Of a stretch of 59,475 nucleotides of DNA, positions 42,367 to 51,000 are shown piece after piece. Source of the stretch: RGIG3102 sp045633415 (GTDB taxonomy: Bacteria > Bacillota > Clostridia > Oscillospirales > Ruminococcaceae); contig JAZQYH010000034.1 in the NCBI GenBank assembly GCA_045633415.1, positions 1 to 59,475 of the forward strand, written 5' to 3'. The position numbers and the translations under genes were made by a program. Position 1 is the stretch's first letter; every line of letters begins with the position of its first letter. A model generated the notes under the pieces. It was not told the origin of the DNA and searched no databases. It saw nothing but the letters and a program-made list of their open reading frames with translations.

Positions 42367-42483
42367 TTTTGAATATTTATAATTTAATGATTGGTTAAAT
42401 TGTAGAAATAATTTTTTTATAGTGTTATAATGTTTTAGATAATATAATTTGAGTGAAGAATGATTCTTTTTTTGAGGTAGTAT

Positions 42484-43593
42484 ATGAGTGACATAAATTT
42501 AAACATAGACAATAATGGAATACACAGACCATGGTTGTCTGTTGTTATGCCTATATATAATGCTGAAAAATTTTTGAACAAGTGCCTTGATTCCATTGCA
42601 GGGCAGACATATAAGGATTTTGAGGTTGTTTTAATAGATGACGGGTCTACTGACTCTTCTTCTGTTATATGTCAGAAATATGCAGACAGTGACAGCAGAT
42701 TCAGATATATCAAAAAAGAAAATGGCGGTGCCTATCAGTCCAGAATTTATGGTGCAGAGAGGGCACAGGGAACATATATAACCTTTTGTGATGCTGATGA
42801 CTATTATGCAAGCAAAGATGCATTTGAGATTCTGCATAGAGAGATAACAAGCTCAGAATGCAGTGTAATACAGTTTGGTTATATGAAAAAATATAATCAT
42901 TTAAGCCGAAAAGGTGTAGCTGTAAGCCAGACTATGGATATAGACAGGGATTTATTCTTAAATCAGGAATATCCAAAACTTCTGTGTAGCTTCTGGGATG
43001 CTTCACATCTGACAACAAATTTATGGAATAAGGTTTATCACAGAAGATTACTTTCAAATATTCCTTCTTCTGATGTTGCTGAAAGGGTATTTTGGGGTGA
43101 AGATTTAATTCTGAATCTGCATCTTTTAAAAGATTGTAATTCTTTTAAACTTATACCTGATATTTTGTACTGCTATTGTCAATTAAACGGTGGAACAAGC
43201 AAGTTTTCAACACGAACAATGAAAGATTTGGATTGTATCAAAAGATATCAGTTACAATTTCTGGAGCAATATCAGGGTTCAGCTAAGAAATCTATTGAAA
43301 AAATCTTATATTCCGAAGTTGCAGGGTGGTTTTTCTATTATATTCAGCAGGCAACAGAACATTTAAGCGAGGATGAACTTGCGGATTTAATTAACGAGAC
43401 TCTACAGTATAAAAATTTTATACTTGCCAGAAATTATTATCTGGAAAAAGCCGAAGATAATTATGATGCAGTTAATTTGCTTCGTAAAGGTGATGCACAG
43501 GAATATATCAAAAAGGCAAAGGAATATCACAAAAAACAGAAATTGAAAGCCAGTGTTAAAAATATTCTGAAAAAAATATATGCATCTATATAA
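42484..43593 (+). CDS. Family 2 glycosyltransferase
   Basis: A 369-residue GT2 enzyme with an intact active site: LSVVMPIYNAEKFLNKCLDS, VVLIDDGSTDSS for the nucleotide and FCDADDYYAS as the DxD metal motif. GT2 enzymes of this kind use UDP- or similar sugars at the inner membrane face. The C-terminal 170 residues are helical and contain no membrane segment. Substrate is unknown. GAGGTAG precedes the ATG. It is a single gene between terminators. Confidence 0.9.
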   Translation: MSDINLNIDNNGIHRPWLSVVMPIYNAEKFLNKCLDSIAGQTYKDFEVVLIDDGSTDSSSVICQKYADSDSRFRYIKKENGGAYQSRIYGAERAQGTYITFCDADDYYASKDAFEILHREITSSECSVIQFGYMKKYNHLSRKGVAVSQTMDIDRDLFLNQEYPKLLCSFWDASHLTTNLWNKVYHRRLLSNIPSSDVAERVFWGEDLILNLHLLKDCNSFKLIPDILYCYCQLNGGTSKFSTRTMKDLDCIKRYQLQFLEQYQGSAKKSIEKILYSEVAGWFFYYIQQATEHLSEDELADLINETLQYKNFILARNYYLEKAEDNYDAVNLLRKGDAQEYIKKAKEYHKKQKLKASVKNILKKIYASI

Positions 43594-43621
43594 TATGTAA
43601 TATTAATTTGATAAAAATATT

Positions 43622-43650
43622 AAGCTCCCTTGAACAAGGGAGCTTTTATT
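43622..43650 (+). terminator. Intrinsic terminator
   Basis: AAGCTCCCTT (43622-43631) pairs with AAGGGAGCTT (43636-43645), then T-rich. Confidence 0.88.
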
Positions 43651-43722
43651 TTGTCTAAAATGAAAGAATTTTTATATTTTCGTTATAATTTTTATGGTAT
43701 ACTTACTTAAAGAGGTGATATT

Positions 43723-44820
43723 ATGAAGAAAATTATCAGTTTTATTATGGCTGTTGTAATGGCAGTGTCTGTAGTGGCCTGTGGGCAGGAAAATACACAG
43801 ATTGAAATACCAAAAACAGAGATAATACATAGCAACGATATTTTATCTGCAAAGAAGCTGGAAATACCGTCCAAATTGCAAGGGTACGAAAATGTTTACC
43901 TGAAAAATTTTGATGGTCAGTATGCTATATTCACAATTGATGCCGATACAAAACTTGTCAATGAAACCGTAAGAATAATTGTTTATGATGTCTTGAACGA
44001 TAGCATCACACAGGTTGTAAGCCCTAGCTTGTCTGGCGGTCAAGTGAACAGTGTAGCTAAAATGGGGGACAAGCTGTATTTCAATGTGTGGTACAGGGAT
44101 TCAATGAAAGAAGAATTGTATGTAAACGACGGCTTTTTAAATACATTGATACAGGATTTTACCCTTTCGACTACAGCTGATTTTTCACAACTTAAGATTT
44201 TCGGTGATAAGCTGTGCTACATAAAAAACAAAGGTACCTTTGATAATTATGATTATGAATTTTATGAAGTAACAGATGATAAGCTGGTATCTGTCTATAA
44301 TTTACAGCAACAGTATAATAGCCTTATCGAAGTGGAAGATTACAAAGACGGTGTATTCACTATTACTGAATATGATTTAAAGGATGAAGAAAATCTGTAT
44401 GTAAATATTCTGAAGGGTGATGAAAAGGAAACAATACTAACCCTGAAACACGAACACGGACATTCTCTTGCGAAACTGGAAAATATGTTTATCCATCCTG
44501 TAGACAATGTGGATAATATGAATGATTACAAGTGGATGGCTGTTACAGATTTGAATACTAAAGAAATTACACCAGTAGCTATGATGCAGGGCGGATTCTA
44601 TGATACATATCGCAACAGAGGTCTGATGTACCTTTATGGTGAAAGCACTGAACAGCTGCTGATGTTTGAAGAAAATGGTAATACTCTAAAGGTAAGCCTT
44701 GTAGATATAGATGTAAAAGGTAAAAACAGACACAGTTACTTTATGACAGAGAATAATGCACTGTTGTTGGTGGGCACACTTTCACAACAGGAGTTTGAAT
44801 TATATCTGCTTGAATATTAA
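43723..44820 (+). CDS. Lipoprotein, tandem paralogue 1
   Basis: A 365-residue lipoprotein with signal peptide and lipobox VVAC (Cys at residue 20). The mature part is beta-rich, perhaps propeller-like. It resembles the next gene product in several places: the start of the mature protein (AKKLEIPSK), the first strands (FDGQYAIFTID) and the end (LSQQEFELYLLEY). No family was recognised. AGAGGTG precedes the ATG. A parS site follows directly. Confidence 0.7.
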   Translation: MKKIISFIMAVVMAVSVVACGQENTQIEIPKTEIIHSNDILSAKKLEIPSKLQGYENVYLKNFDGQYAIFTIDADTKLVNETVRIIVYDVLNDSITQVVSPSLSGGQVNSVAKMGDKLYFNVWYRDSMKEELYVNDGFLNTLIQDFTLSTTADFSQLKIFGDKLCYIKNKGTFDNYDYEFYEVTDDKLVSVYNLQQQYNSLIEVEDYKDGVFTITEYDLKDEENLYVNILKGDEKETILTLKHEHGHSLAKLENMFIHPVDNVDNMNDYKWMAVTDLNTKEITPVAMMQGGFYDTYRNRGLMYLYGESTEQLLMFEENGNTLKVSLVDIDVKGKNRHSYFMTENNALLLVGTLSQQEFELYLLEY

Positions 44821-44821
44821 T

Positions 44822-44837
44822 TGTTCCACGTGGAACA
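44822..44837. promoter_or_regulatory. parS: parS centromere site 1
   Basis: TGTTCCACGTGGAACA is a perfect 16-base palindrome and fits the bacterial parS consensus (TGTTnCACGTGnAACA). ParB binds it and spreads along DNA. It lies in the 34-base gap between the two lipoprotein genes, 3.3 kb before parB. Confidence 0.95.
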
Positions 44838-44854
44838 GTTAAAGGGAGAATTAA

Positions 44855-46012
44855 ATGAAAAAACTGACAGCTTTAGTTTTAGCTGTGATAACCCTTTTAT
44901 TTGTAGGGTGCAATAACACAGAAAGCTTAAAAATAGTTGATAATGAAACACCTTTAGCTGTAAAACAGCTTAAAACACCTGAATATGACCAGGAATATAC
45001 ATTTGTAAATTCTTTTGATGGCAAATATGTATGTTTTTCTGTGTCAAGACCTGTTACAGACGAAACAGCGGGTGGCGTAAGTATGGAAACCAGCCATGTT
45101 ATAGTGTACAACACTGAGACAGAACAGGTGGAAAAGCAATTCGATTTAAACTTGAAGCATTGCTTTGTAAGCGACAGTGTTTATAAGGATGGATGTTTGT
45201 ATTATGTGGTTTCCGGCAGAGAAAATGAATATGAAATCCTGTACAGCACTGATGGTAATGATTTAAATAAACTTTACAGTGTTCCTTACAATGAACTTGA
45301 CGAATTGGGAATAGATGTAATTAAAGACCAGGATGCAGATATAGTGTTTGTTTCAAAGCACCAAAAGCCTGCCGACAATGAAACAGGCCTGCAGGAAGTT
45401 TTACAGCTGGGCTGTGTAAATGGTGAAAGTCGGGAAATAATGTTTACTTACACATCAGTAAATGATACAGGCAATATATATGGGCTGAATGCACACAAAT
45501 TAAAGGGTATTGATGAGCATTCTCCAGAATATATGCAGGTGGGGCAGGCACACAGTGGTGCATTGGTACAACAGCAAAAGGTGTTTAATCCAGACAGCAA
45601 TAAAAATGGCGTAGGATTATATGCTGAAATACCTATGAAAACCATTGATTTTGTTTATGTCGTAGAAAACAATGTGTATTACTATGATTACACAGAAAAA
45701 GATGCATTGTTTGGCCCTATGGAATTAAAGGTATATAATCTTGAGAGTAATACGCAGACAACAATAGCCCAATACGAAGGGATGCAAAAGGGCAGAAGCT
45801 GGTATGGAGATGATATATTTGCATATTCAAATGTAGATGGCGGCAGAATATATGTTGTAAAACAGACAGAGAAAGATTTAAAAAGAAGTTACATCGAAAA
45901 CACATTTTATGACAAAAAAATTAATGTATTAACTGCAAATGGAAGGATTTTGATTGTGGCGGGTATGTTTACCTCTCAACCAGATGAATTATACATAGCT
46001 TCAATAGAATAA
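44855..46012 (+). CDS. Lipoprotein, tandem paralogue 2
   Basis: A 385-residue lipoprotein with lipobox FVGC (Cys at residue 19). Parallel segments with the first copy are VKQLKTPEYD, SFDGKYVCFSV, HVIVYNTETEQV and the end TSQPDELYIASIE. It probably arose by duplication. The function is unknown. AAAGGGAG precedes the ATG. It is followed by a strong terminator and convergent noc-like gene. Confidence 0.7.
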   Translation: MKKLTALVLAVITLLFVGCNNTESLKIVDNETPLAVKQLKTPEYDQEYTFVNSFDGKYVCFSVSRPVTDETAGGVSMETSHVIVYNTETEQVEKQFDLNLKHCFVSDSVYKDGCLYYVVSGRENEYEILYSTDGNDLNKLYSVPYNELDELGIDVIKDQDADIVFVSKHQKPADNETGLQEVLQLGCVNGESREIMFTYTSVNDTGNIYGLNAHKLKGIDEHSPEYMQVGQAHSGALVQQQKVFNPDSNKNGVGLYAEIPMKTIDFVYVVENNVYYYDYTEKDALFGPMELKVYNLESNTQTTIAQYEGMQKGRSWYGDDIFAYSNVDGGRIYVVKQTEKDLKRSYIENTFYDKKINVLTANGRILIVAGMFTSQPDELYIASIE

Positions 46013-46014
46013 AA

Positions 46015-46047
46015 CACAAAAGGCACTCGTAATGAGTGCCTTTTGTG
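46015..46047. terminator. Bidirectional terminator
   Basis: CACAAAAGGCACTC (46015-46028) pairs perfectly with GAGTGCCTTTTGTG (46034-46047). It lies between convergent genes. A second small stem AACACC/GGTGTT lies at 46095-46110 on the noc-like side. Confidence 0.8.
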
Positions 46048-46134
46048 CGGTTAATAGGATTGCAAAATGTGTAGCTTTGATAAATTTATTTTCAAACACC
46101 GGCTGGTGTTGTGAATCAGGTGGGATAAAGGGAC

Positions 46135-46938
46135 TTAAATTTTGATTTTAGGTACTGTAATCTGATAATAGATACAGTTTTCATCTTCCTGTTGGTTATA
46201 ATCTGCTTTAACGCCTGCAGATTGTATCAGCTTCACCGCTTTTGTGATAGAATTTGTAAAAAGCTTTATATCTTTTATGTTAATTATTTTTCTCTGCTTA
46301 TGCTTTGGTTTAGGAGAGAGAACGGAGTTTACATACTTATCTGTGGCAGACACATTTAAATTGTTTTTTATAATATGTTCTATTGCTTTGTCCTGTTTTT
46401 CGGCGGGCAGTCTGCAGATTGCACGTGCATGACGCTCTGTAAGATTAAAAGCAAGTAGTTTTATCTGTTGCTCCTTGGAAAACTGTAGCAATTTCAGTTT
46501 ATTTGCCACAGCAGGCTGACTTATTGAAAGTTTTTGTCCGACCTGCGACTGAGTAAGATTTAATTTATTCATCAGAGACTGTATAGCCATTGCCTGTTCA
46601 AAATAGTTCAAATCTTCTCTCTGCAGGTTTTCTATTACAGCCAGAACAGCCACTTCATCATCTGTTTTATCCATAACTATTACAGGTACGGTAGAAAGCC
46701 CTGCTTTTGTAGCCGCCAGCAATCTTCGGTGGCCTGCTATCAGCTGATATCTGCCGTCTGACAGTTTTGTGGCAGTCAAAGGCTGGAGTATACCGTTTTC
46801 TTTAATGTTTTCAGCCAGTTCTTCCAATGCAGCTTTGTTTAAAAGCTTTCGTGGCTGATAAGGACATGCTGTTATCAGATGTACAGGAATCTGCGAAACT
46901 GTGTTTTCATTTTTTGTTTTAAAAGTAGTGGCAAACAT
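46135..46938 (-). CDS. ParB/Noc-family DNA-binding protein (second copy)
   Basis: A 267-residue ParB-fold protein. The N-terminal CTPase region has CPYQPRK, GILQPLTATKL and LIAGHRRLLAATKAG, followed by ENLQREDLNYFEQA and a helix-turn-helix (TQSQVGQKLSISQPAVANKL). Noc is the usual second ParB relative beside parAB in Firmicutes, where it links nucleoid and division site. The usual GERR has become GHRR. It is encoded divergently from parA, with the second parS-like site between them. The ATG at 46938 is nine bases after AAGG; another ATG at 46947 is possible. Confidence 0.8.
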   Translation of the reverse strand: MFATTFKTKNENTVSQIPVHLITACPYQPRKLLNKAALEELAENIKENGILQPLTATKLSDGRYQLIAGHRRLLAATKAGLSTVPVIVMDKTDDEVAVLAVIENLQREDLNYFEQAMAIQSLMNKLNLTQSQVGQKLSISQPAVANKLKLLQFSKEQQIKLLAFNLTERHARAICRLPAEKQDKAIEHIIKNNLNVSATDKYVNSVLSPKPKHKQRKIINIKDIKLFTNSITKAVKLIQSAGVKADYNQQEDENCIYYQITVPKIKI

Positions 46939-47115
46939 TTGAATCATCCTTTCCTTGACTACACATTATCATAAATTATGCTTTTTTTAAAGAAAAATGT
47001 ATCGCAGTAAAAGACAATATATGCCAAAATAATAAATGAAAAATGCATGTTTTTGTTGAAAGCGGAAGAAATAAGATATATATAAGTGAATAATGCGAAA
47101 AGTTTCAGCTTAAAA

Positions 47116-47131
47116 TGTTCCACATGGAACA
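47116..47131. promoter_or_regulatory. parS: parS-like site 2, upstream of parA
   Basis: TGTTCCACATGGAACA matches site 1 at 15 of 16 positions. The symmetric arms extend further: AAAATGTTCCA / TGGAACATTTT (47112-47134) around a central CA. It lies in the divergent region between the noc-like gene and parA and so might also affect their promoters. Confidence 0.85.
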
Positions 47132-47238
47132 TTTTAATAGGTTTGTACAATAAAATAGCTGTATTTTCTGCTTTCAAAACCGAAATATATATGATAAAAT
47201 ATAAATAATCTTTAAGAAGGCGAATGGAGAAGGAAATA

Positions 47239-48000
47239 ATGGCAAAAATTATAGCAATTGCAAACCAGAAAGGTGGCGTGGGTAAAACCACAACAGCAGT
47301 AAATCTGGCGGCATCTGTTGCTGCAAAAGGTAAAAAAGTTCTGCTGGTAGACCTTGACCCACAGGGAAACACCACTTCTGCATATGGGATTATTAAAAGA
47401 GGTCTGGAACATTCCACATACTCTGTAATTCTCGGCGATGATGATATTAAAAATGCTATAGTTAAAACCAGATTCAATGTAGATGTACTGCCATCTTCTA
47501 CTAAACTGGCAGGTGCTGCTGTGGAATTGGTTATGCTGGAAAATCGCCATGCCAAACTGCGTTCTGCTTTAAACAGGGTAAACGATGAGTATGATTTCAT
47601 ATTTATAGACTGCCCACCGGCACTGGATTTATTGACAATCAATGCATTGTCTGCCGCAGATACAGTCCTGGTGCCAATTCAGTGCGAATTCTTTGCACTG
47701 GAAGGTCTGTCGGAGCTTATGAACACTATCCGCCTTGTAAAACAGCATTATAATAAGTACATTGATATTGAAGGTGTACTGCTTACAATGTTTGATGCCC
47801 GCCTGAACCTCACATTACAGGTTGTGGCTGAAGTTAAAAAATACTTCCCAAATAAAGTCTATAAAACAACAATTCCAAGAAATGTACGCCTTTCTGAAGC
47901 ACCAAGCTATGGCGAGCCTATCAATTTCTATGATGGTTCTTCCAAAGGTGCAAAAGCATATGCGGCATTGGCTGATGAAGTATTAAGCTGGAACAGATAA
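47239..48000 (+). CDS. parA: Chromosome partitioning ATPase ParA (Soj)
   Basis: A 253-residue ParA with the deviant Walker A KGGVGKTTT at residues 11-19, Walker A' LLVDLDPQGN and Walker B FIFIDCPPAL. The signature Lys (K11) is present. ParA dimers bind DNA and, with ParB-parS, organise the origin region and influence DnaA in Bacillus. The ATG has AGGA before it and gives the usual start MAKIIAIANQKGG; an in-frame ATG at 47224 would add five residues. Confidence 0.96.
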   Translation: MAKIIAIANQKGGVGKTTTAVNLAASVAAKGKKVLLVDLDPQGNTTSAYGIIKRGLEHSTYSVILGDDDIKNAIVKTRFNVDVLPSSTKLAGAAVELVMLENRHAKLRSALNRVNDEYDFIFIDCPPALDLLTINALSAADTVLVPIQCEFFALEGLSELMNTIRLVKQHYNKYIDIEGVLLTMFDARLNLTLQVVAEVKKYFPNKVYKTTIPRNVRLSEAPSYGEPINFYDGSSKGAKAYAALADEVLSWNR

Positions 48001-48172
48001 TTTTTGTACATTTTATACTGTATATTCTAATTTTTTACTGCTCAATTTAGCAAAAAAATAACAAAGTACTTGTTATTTGTATTAGTTTATAGTAATATAA
48101 ATAGGTACAGATGTTTTTAATGATGATACATTTGTATTTGATTTTTAAAATAACTAAGAAAGGGAGATGCCC

Positions 48173-49024
48173 ATGGCGAAAAGAAATTCAGGTTTAGGGA
48201 GAGGGTTAGACTCGCTGTTCCTGTCCAGTGAACAGCAGATTTCGGATGCCTCGGCATCCAGCATAAAACTTTCGGACATAGATGTTGACCCAGGTCAGCC
48301 TCGCAAGACTTTTGAAAATCAGAGTCTTGAGCAGCTTAGCCAGTCCATAATCGAACACGGCGTGCTGCAGCCTATCGTTCTTATGCCAAATGGTATTGGA
48401 CGATACACCATTATCGCAGGTGAAAGACGTTTCCGTGCAGCCAGAATGGCAGGTTTAACTGAAATTCCGGCAATTGTAAAGGATGTTTCCAGCCAGAGCG
48501 CAAAAGAAATTGCCCTGATTGAAAACTTACAGAGAGAAGACCTTGACCCTGTGGAAATTGCATATGGATATAAAAGCCTGATGGAAAGTTTTAATCTTAC
48601 ACAGGATGAAATCAGCAAAAAGCTGTCTATCCCACGCTCGTCCATTGCAAACAGTCTGCGAATTCTCAATTTGCCAGAAGATATTCTGCAGATGGTCAAA
48701 GAAGATAAAATCAGTCTTGGCCATGCAAAGGTTATTCTTTCTGTTGCAGATGAAAATATGCAGAGAGATTTGGCAAAACAGACAGAAGAAAAACAGCTGT
48801 CAGTTCGCCAGTGTGAGCTGCTGGCAAAATCTATGGTTAAAAAACCAAAGCCAGAAAAACAGCCAAAGGTGCCATCCATTGTAAAAGAGATAGAAATCGC
48901 TCTTACACAGATGCACGGCACACCTGTCCGTATCAGTTATAAAGACGGTAAGGGCAGTCTTAATATTACATTTAATAGTCAGGAACAGTTAGAGGAACTG
49001 GCTAACTTATTAGAGAAGAAATAA
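48173..49024 (+). CDS. parB: Chromosome partitioning protein ParB (Spo0J)
   Basis: A 283-residue ParB. The basic start (AKRNSGLGRGLDSLF) is the ParA-stimulating peptide. The CTPase region has GQPRKTF, HGVLQPIV and IIAGERRFRAARMAG, and the HTH is in TQDEISKKLSIPRSSIANSL. The C-terminal dimerisation segment follows. GGGAG precedes the ATG at 48173; an ATG at 48167 is directly adjacent to it and unlikely. It follows parA after 172 bases and runs into serS. The parA-parB gap shows no clear terminator. Confidence 0.96.
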   Translation: MAKRNSGLGRGLDSLFLSSEQQISDASASSIKLSDIDVDPGQPRKTFENQSLEQLSQSIIEHGVLQPIVLMPNGIGRYTIIAGERRFRAARMAGLTEIPAIVKDVSSQSAKEIALIENLQREDLDPVEIAYGYKSLMESFNLTQDEISKKLSIPRSSIANSLRILNLPEDILQMVKEDKISLGHAKVILSVADENMQRDLAKQTEEKQLSVRQCELLAKSMVKKPKPEKQPKVPSIVKEIEIALTQMHGTPVRISYKDGKGSLNITFNSQEQLEELANLLEKK

Positions 49025-49039
49025 AGGAGTTTAACTAAA

Positions 49040-50329
49040 ATGTTAGATATCAGAAGAATCAGAGAAAACAAAGACGAAGTTATCGCTGCAGTTAACCGCA
49101 GAGGTACAGATTACACACAGGCTATCGAAGATGTGCTGAAAGTTGACGAAGACCGTCGTGCACTGGCCAGCAAAATCGATACACTGAAAGCTGAACAGAA
49201 CAAAGCTTCCAAACTGATTCCACAGTACAAAAAAGAAGGCAAAGACACAGAAGAACTGATGGCAGAAATGAAAAAACTGGCTGACGAAATCAAAGAAGGC
49301 GCTGCTGAAGTTTCCAGACTGGAAAAACTGCAGGAAGATATGCTTCTTATGATTCCTAACACACCAGATGCATCTGTTCCAGACGGTAAAGATGATTCCG
49401 ACAACGTTGAACTGAGAAGATGGGGCGAACCAACAAAATTTGACTTCGAACCAAAAGCACACTGGGACCTCGGTAAAGAACTGGATATTCTGGACCCAGA
49501 AAGAGCTGCTAAAGTAACAGGCGCTCGTTTCCACTTCTACAAAGGCCTTGGCTCAAGACTTGAAAGAGCTGTTCTCAACTTCTACCTTGACCTGCACACA
49601 ACAGAACATGGCTACACAGAAATGTTCCCTCCATTCATCGCTAATGCTGACTCTATGAGAGGTACAGGCCAGCTGCCAAAATTCGGTGAAGATATGTTCA
49701 AAGTTGAAGGCAAAGACTGGTACCTGATTCCAACAGCTGAAGTTCCAGTAACAAACTACCACAGAGATGAAATTCTTGACGGTACAAAACTGCCTATCAA
49801 ATATGCAGCATACTCTGGCTGTTTCCGTGCAGAAGCTGGTTCCGCAGGCCGTGACACACGTGGCCTTATCCGTCAGCACGAATTCAACAAAGTTGAAATG
49901 GTTAAATTTGCTCGTCCAGACCAGTCTTGGGCTGAACTTGAAACACTGACATGGAACGCTGAACACGCACTCCAGCTGCTTGGTCTGCCACACAGAGTTA
50001 TCGCTCTTTGCGCTGGCGACATGGGCTTCTCATCTGCTAAAACATACGACGTTGAAGTTTGGATGCCAAGCTACAACTCTTACAAAGAAATCTCCTCTTG
50101 CTCCAACTTCACAGACTACCAGGCAAGAAGAATGCAGATTCGTTACAAAAACAACCCAAAAGATAAAGCAGAACTTATCCACACACTGAACGGTTCAGGT
50201 CTTGCTATCGGCCGTACAACAGCTGCTATCATTGAAAACTACCAGAACGAAGATGGTTCTATCACAGTTCCAGAAGTTCTCGTACCATACATGAGAGGCG
50301 TAACAAGAATCGAAAAAAATGAACTGTAA
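49040..50329 (+). CDS. serS: Seryl-tRNA synthetase
   Basis: A 429-residue class II synthetase. The N-terminal coiled-coil arm that grips tRNA-Ser is at about 30-105. Motif 2 contains YSGCFRAEAGSAGRDTRGLI and motif 3 NGSGLAIGRTTAAIIENYQ. Codon choice is strongly biased, as expected of a highly expressed gene. It starts 15 bases after parB with AAAGGAG and shares its transcript. No T-box leader is present. Confidence 0.97.
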   Translation: MLDIRRIRENKDEVIAAVNRRGTDYTQAIEDVLKVDEDRRALASKIDTLKAEQNKASKLIPQYKKEGKDTEELMAEMKKLADEIKEGAAEVSRLEKLQEDMLLMIPNTPDASVPDGKDDSDNVELRRWGEPTKFDFEPKAHWDLGKELDILDPERAAKVTGARFHFYKGLGSRLERAVLNFYLDLHTTEHGYTEMFPPFIANADSMRGTGQLPKFGEDMFKVEGKDWYLIPTAEVPVTNYHRDEILDGTKLPIKYAAYSGCFRAEAGSAGRDTRGLIRQHEFNKVEMVKFARPDQSWAELETLTWNAEHALQLLGLPHRVIALCAGDMGFSSAKTYDVEVWMPSYNSYKEISSCSNFTDYQARRMQIRYKNNPKDKAELIHTLNGSGLAIGRTTAAIIENYQNEDGSITVPEVLVPYMRGVTRIEKNEL

Positions 50330-50362
50330 TTTATAGTTCGCTACAAATTAATATAGCTTTAT

Positions 50363-50430
50363 AACACCCTTCCCGCTGGACACAGTACTGACCGTAAGGT
50401 TTCCTAAACAATGCTGGAAGGGTGTTGTTT
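50363..50430 (+). terminator. Structured 3' element after serS
   Basis: AACACCCTTCC (50363-50373) pairs with GGAAGGGTGTT (50416-50426), with 42 bases between them that hold a small ACC-GTAA-GGT hairpin (50391-50400). A GTTT tail follows. It acts as a terminator but the large loop is unusual. Confidence 0.65.
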
Positions 50431-50455
50431 GGTTAGCAAAGGATAATTATAATTA

Positions 50456-50493
50456 TTGACAATGGTAGATTTATAACTTATACTAAAAGTATA
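50456..50493 (+). promoter_or_regulatory. arsR-like gene promoter with operator dyad
   Basis: Perfect TTGACA (50456-50461), 17-base spacer, TATACT (50479-50484). The -10 is part of the dyad TATACT-AAA-AGTATA (50479-50493), so a bound regulator would block the promoter. Confidence 0.75.
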
Positions 50494-50518
50494 TACAATA
50501 GTAGAGAGGAACAGGTTC

Positions 50519-50800
50519 GTGGGAATGAGAAATGAAGATATAGCAGACATCTTTAAAGCTTTATCTGATTCGCGCCGTGTCCAGATTATAAAGCTCTTGC
50601 AAGGCGGAGAAAAATGCGCTTGTGAGCTGATTGAAAAAATGGGTATGCCACAGTCTACATTGTCTTACCATATGAAAATTCTTTGCCGCTCTGGTATAGT
50701 AAAAGCCAGAGAGTCAGGCAAATGGACTTATTACAAAGTTTGTCAGACAGGTAGTAAGCGCGCTATTGAAGTGATTCATAAGATTACCGCTAAGTCATGA
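50519..50800 (+). CDS. ArsR/SmtB-family metal-responsive repressor
   Basis: A 93-residue winged-helix protein. EKCACELIEKMGMPQSTLSYH contains the CxC-like pair (C-A-C) that binds As(III) or Sb(III) in ArsR, next to the recognition helix PQSTLSYHMK. A further Cys is at LCRSGI. The wing is RESGKWTYYKV. The start codon is GTG, eight bases after AGAGGA; an ATG two codons later is too distant. No arsenic efflux or reductase gene is adjacent, so its targets lie elsewhere or it only represses itself. Confidence 0.85.
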   Translation: MGMRNEDIADIFKALSDSRRVQIIKLLQGGEKCACELIEKMGMPQSTLSYHMKILCRSGIVKARESGKWTYYKVCQTGSKRAIEVIHKITAKS

Positions 50801-50804
50801 AAAT

Positions 50805-50830
50805 AACACGGTATTTGCCGTGTTTTTTCT
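50805..50830 (+). terminator. Intrinsic terminator
   Basis: AACACGG (50805-50811) pairs with CCGTGTT (50818-50824), followed by T. Confidence 0.85.
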
Positions 50831-50891
50831 CCCACTCTCAAAACGAATATTATCGTTTTGAATAATTAAATATATAAATACATCGATTTAT

Positions 50892-50918
50892 ATCCTGGAT
50901 AAGAGTCCGGGATTTTTA
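50892..50918 (+). terminator. Second hairpin after the ArsR gene
   Basis: ATCCTGG (50892-50898) pairs with CCGGGAT (50907-50913) with one G-T pair, followed by TTTTATTTT. It may be a back-up terminator. Confidence 0.55.
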
Positions 50919-50928
50919 TTTTGGGCGC

Positions 50929-50961
50929 AAAAAAGCAGCGATTATAGCTCGCTGCTTTTTT
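50929..50961. terminator. Bidirectional terminator
   Basis: AAAAAAGCAGCG (50929-50940) pairs perfectly with CGCTGCTTTTTT (50950-50961). It closes the small minus-strand gene. Confidence 0.88.
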
Positions 50962-51000
50962 GATTTGCTGTGAATTTTTTGGTAAGAATCACACTATATT

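Noticed and set aside
50330..50440. Possible T-box linked to serS
   Set aside because: The structure is downstream of serS, not upstream, and lacks the T-box sequence and specifier loop. No leader exists before serS because parB ends 15 bases upstream.
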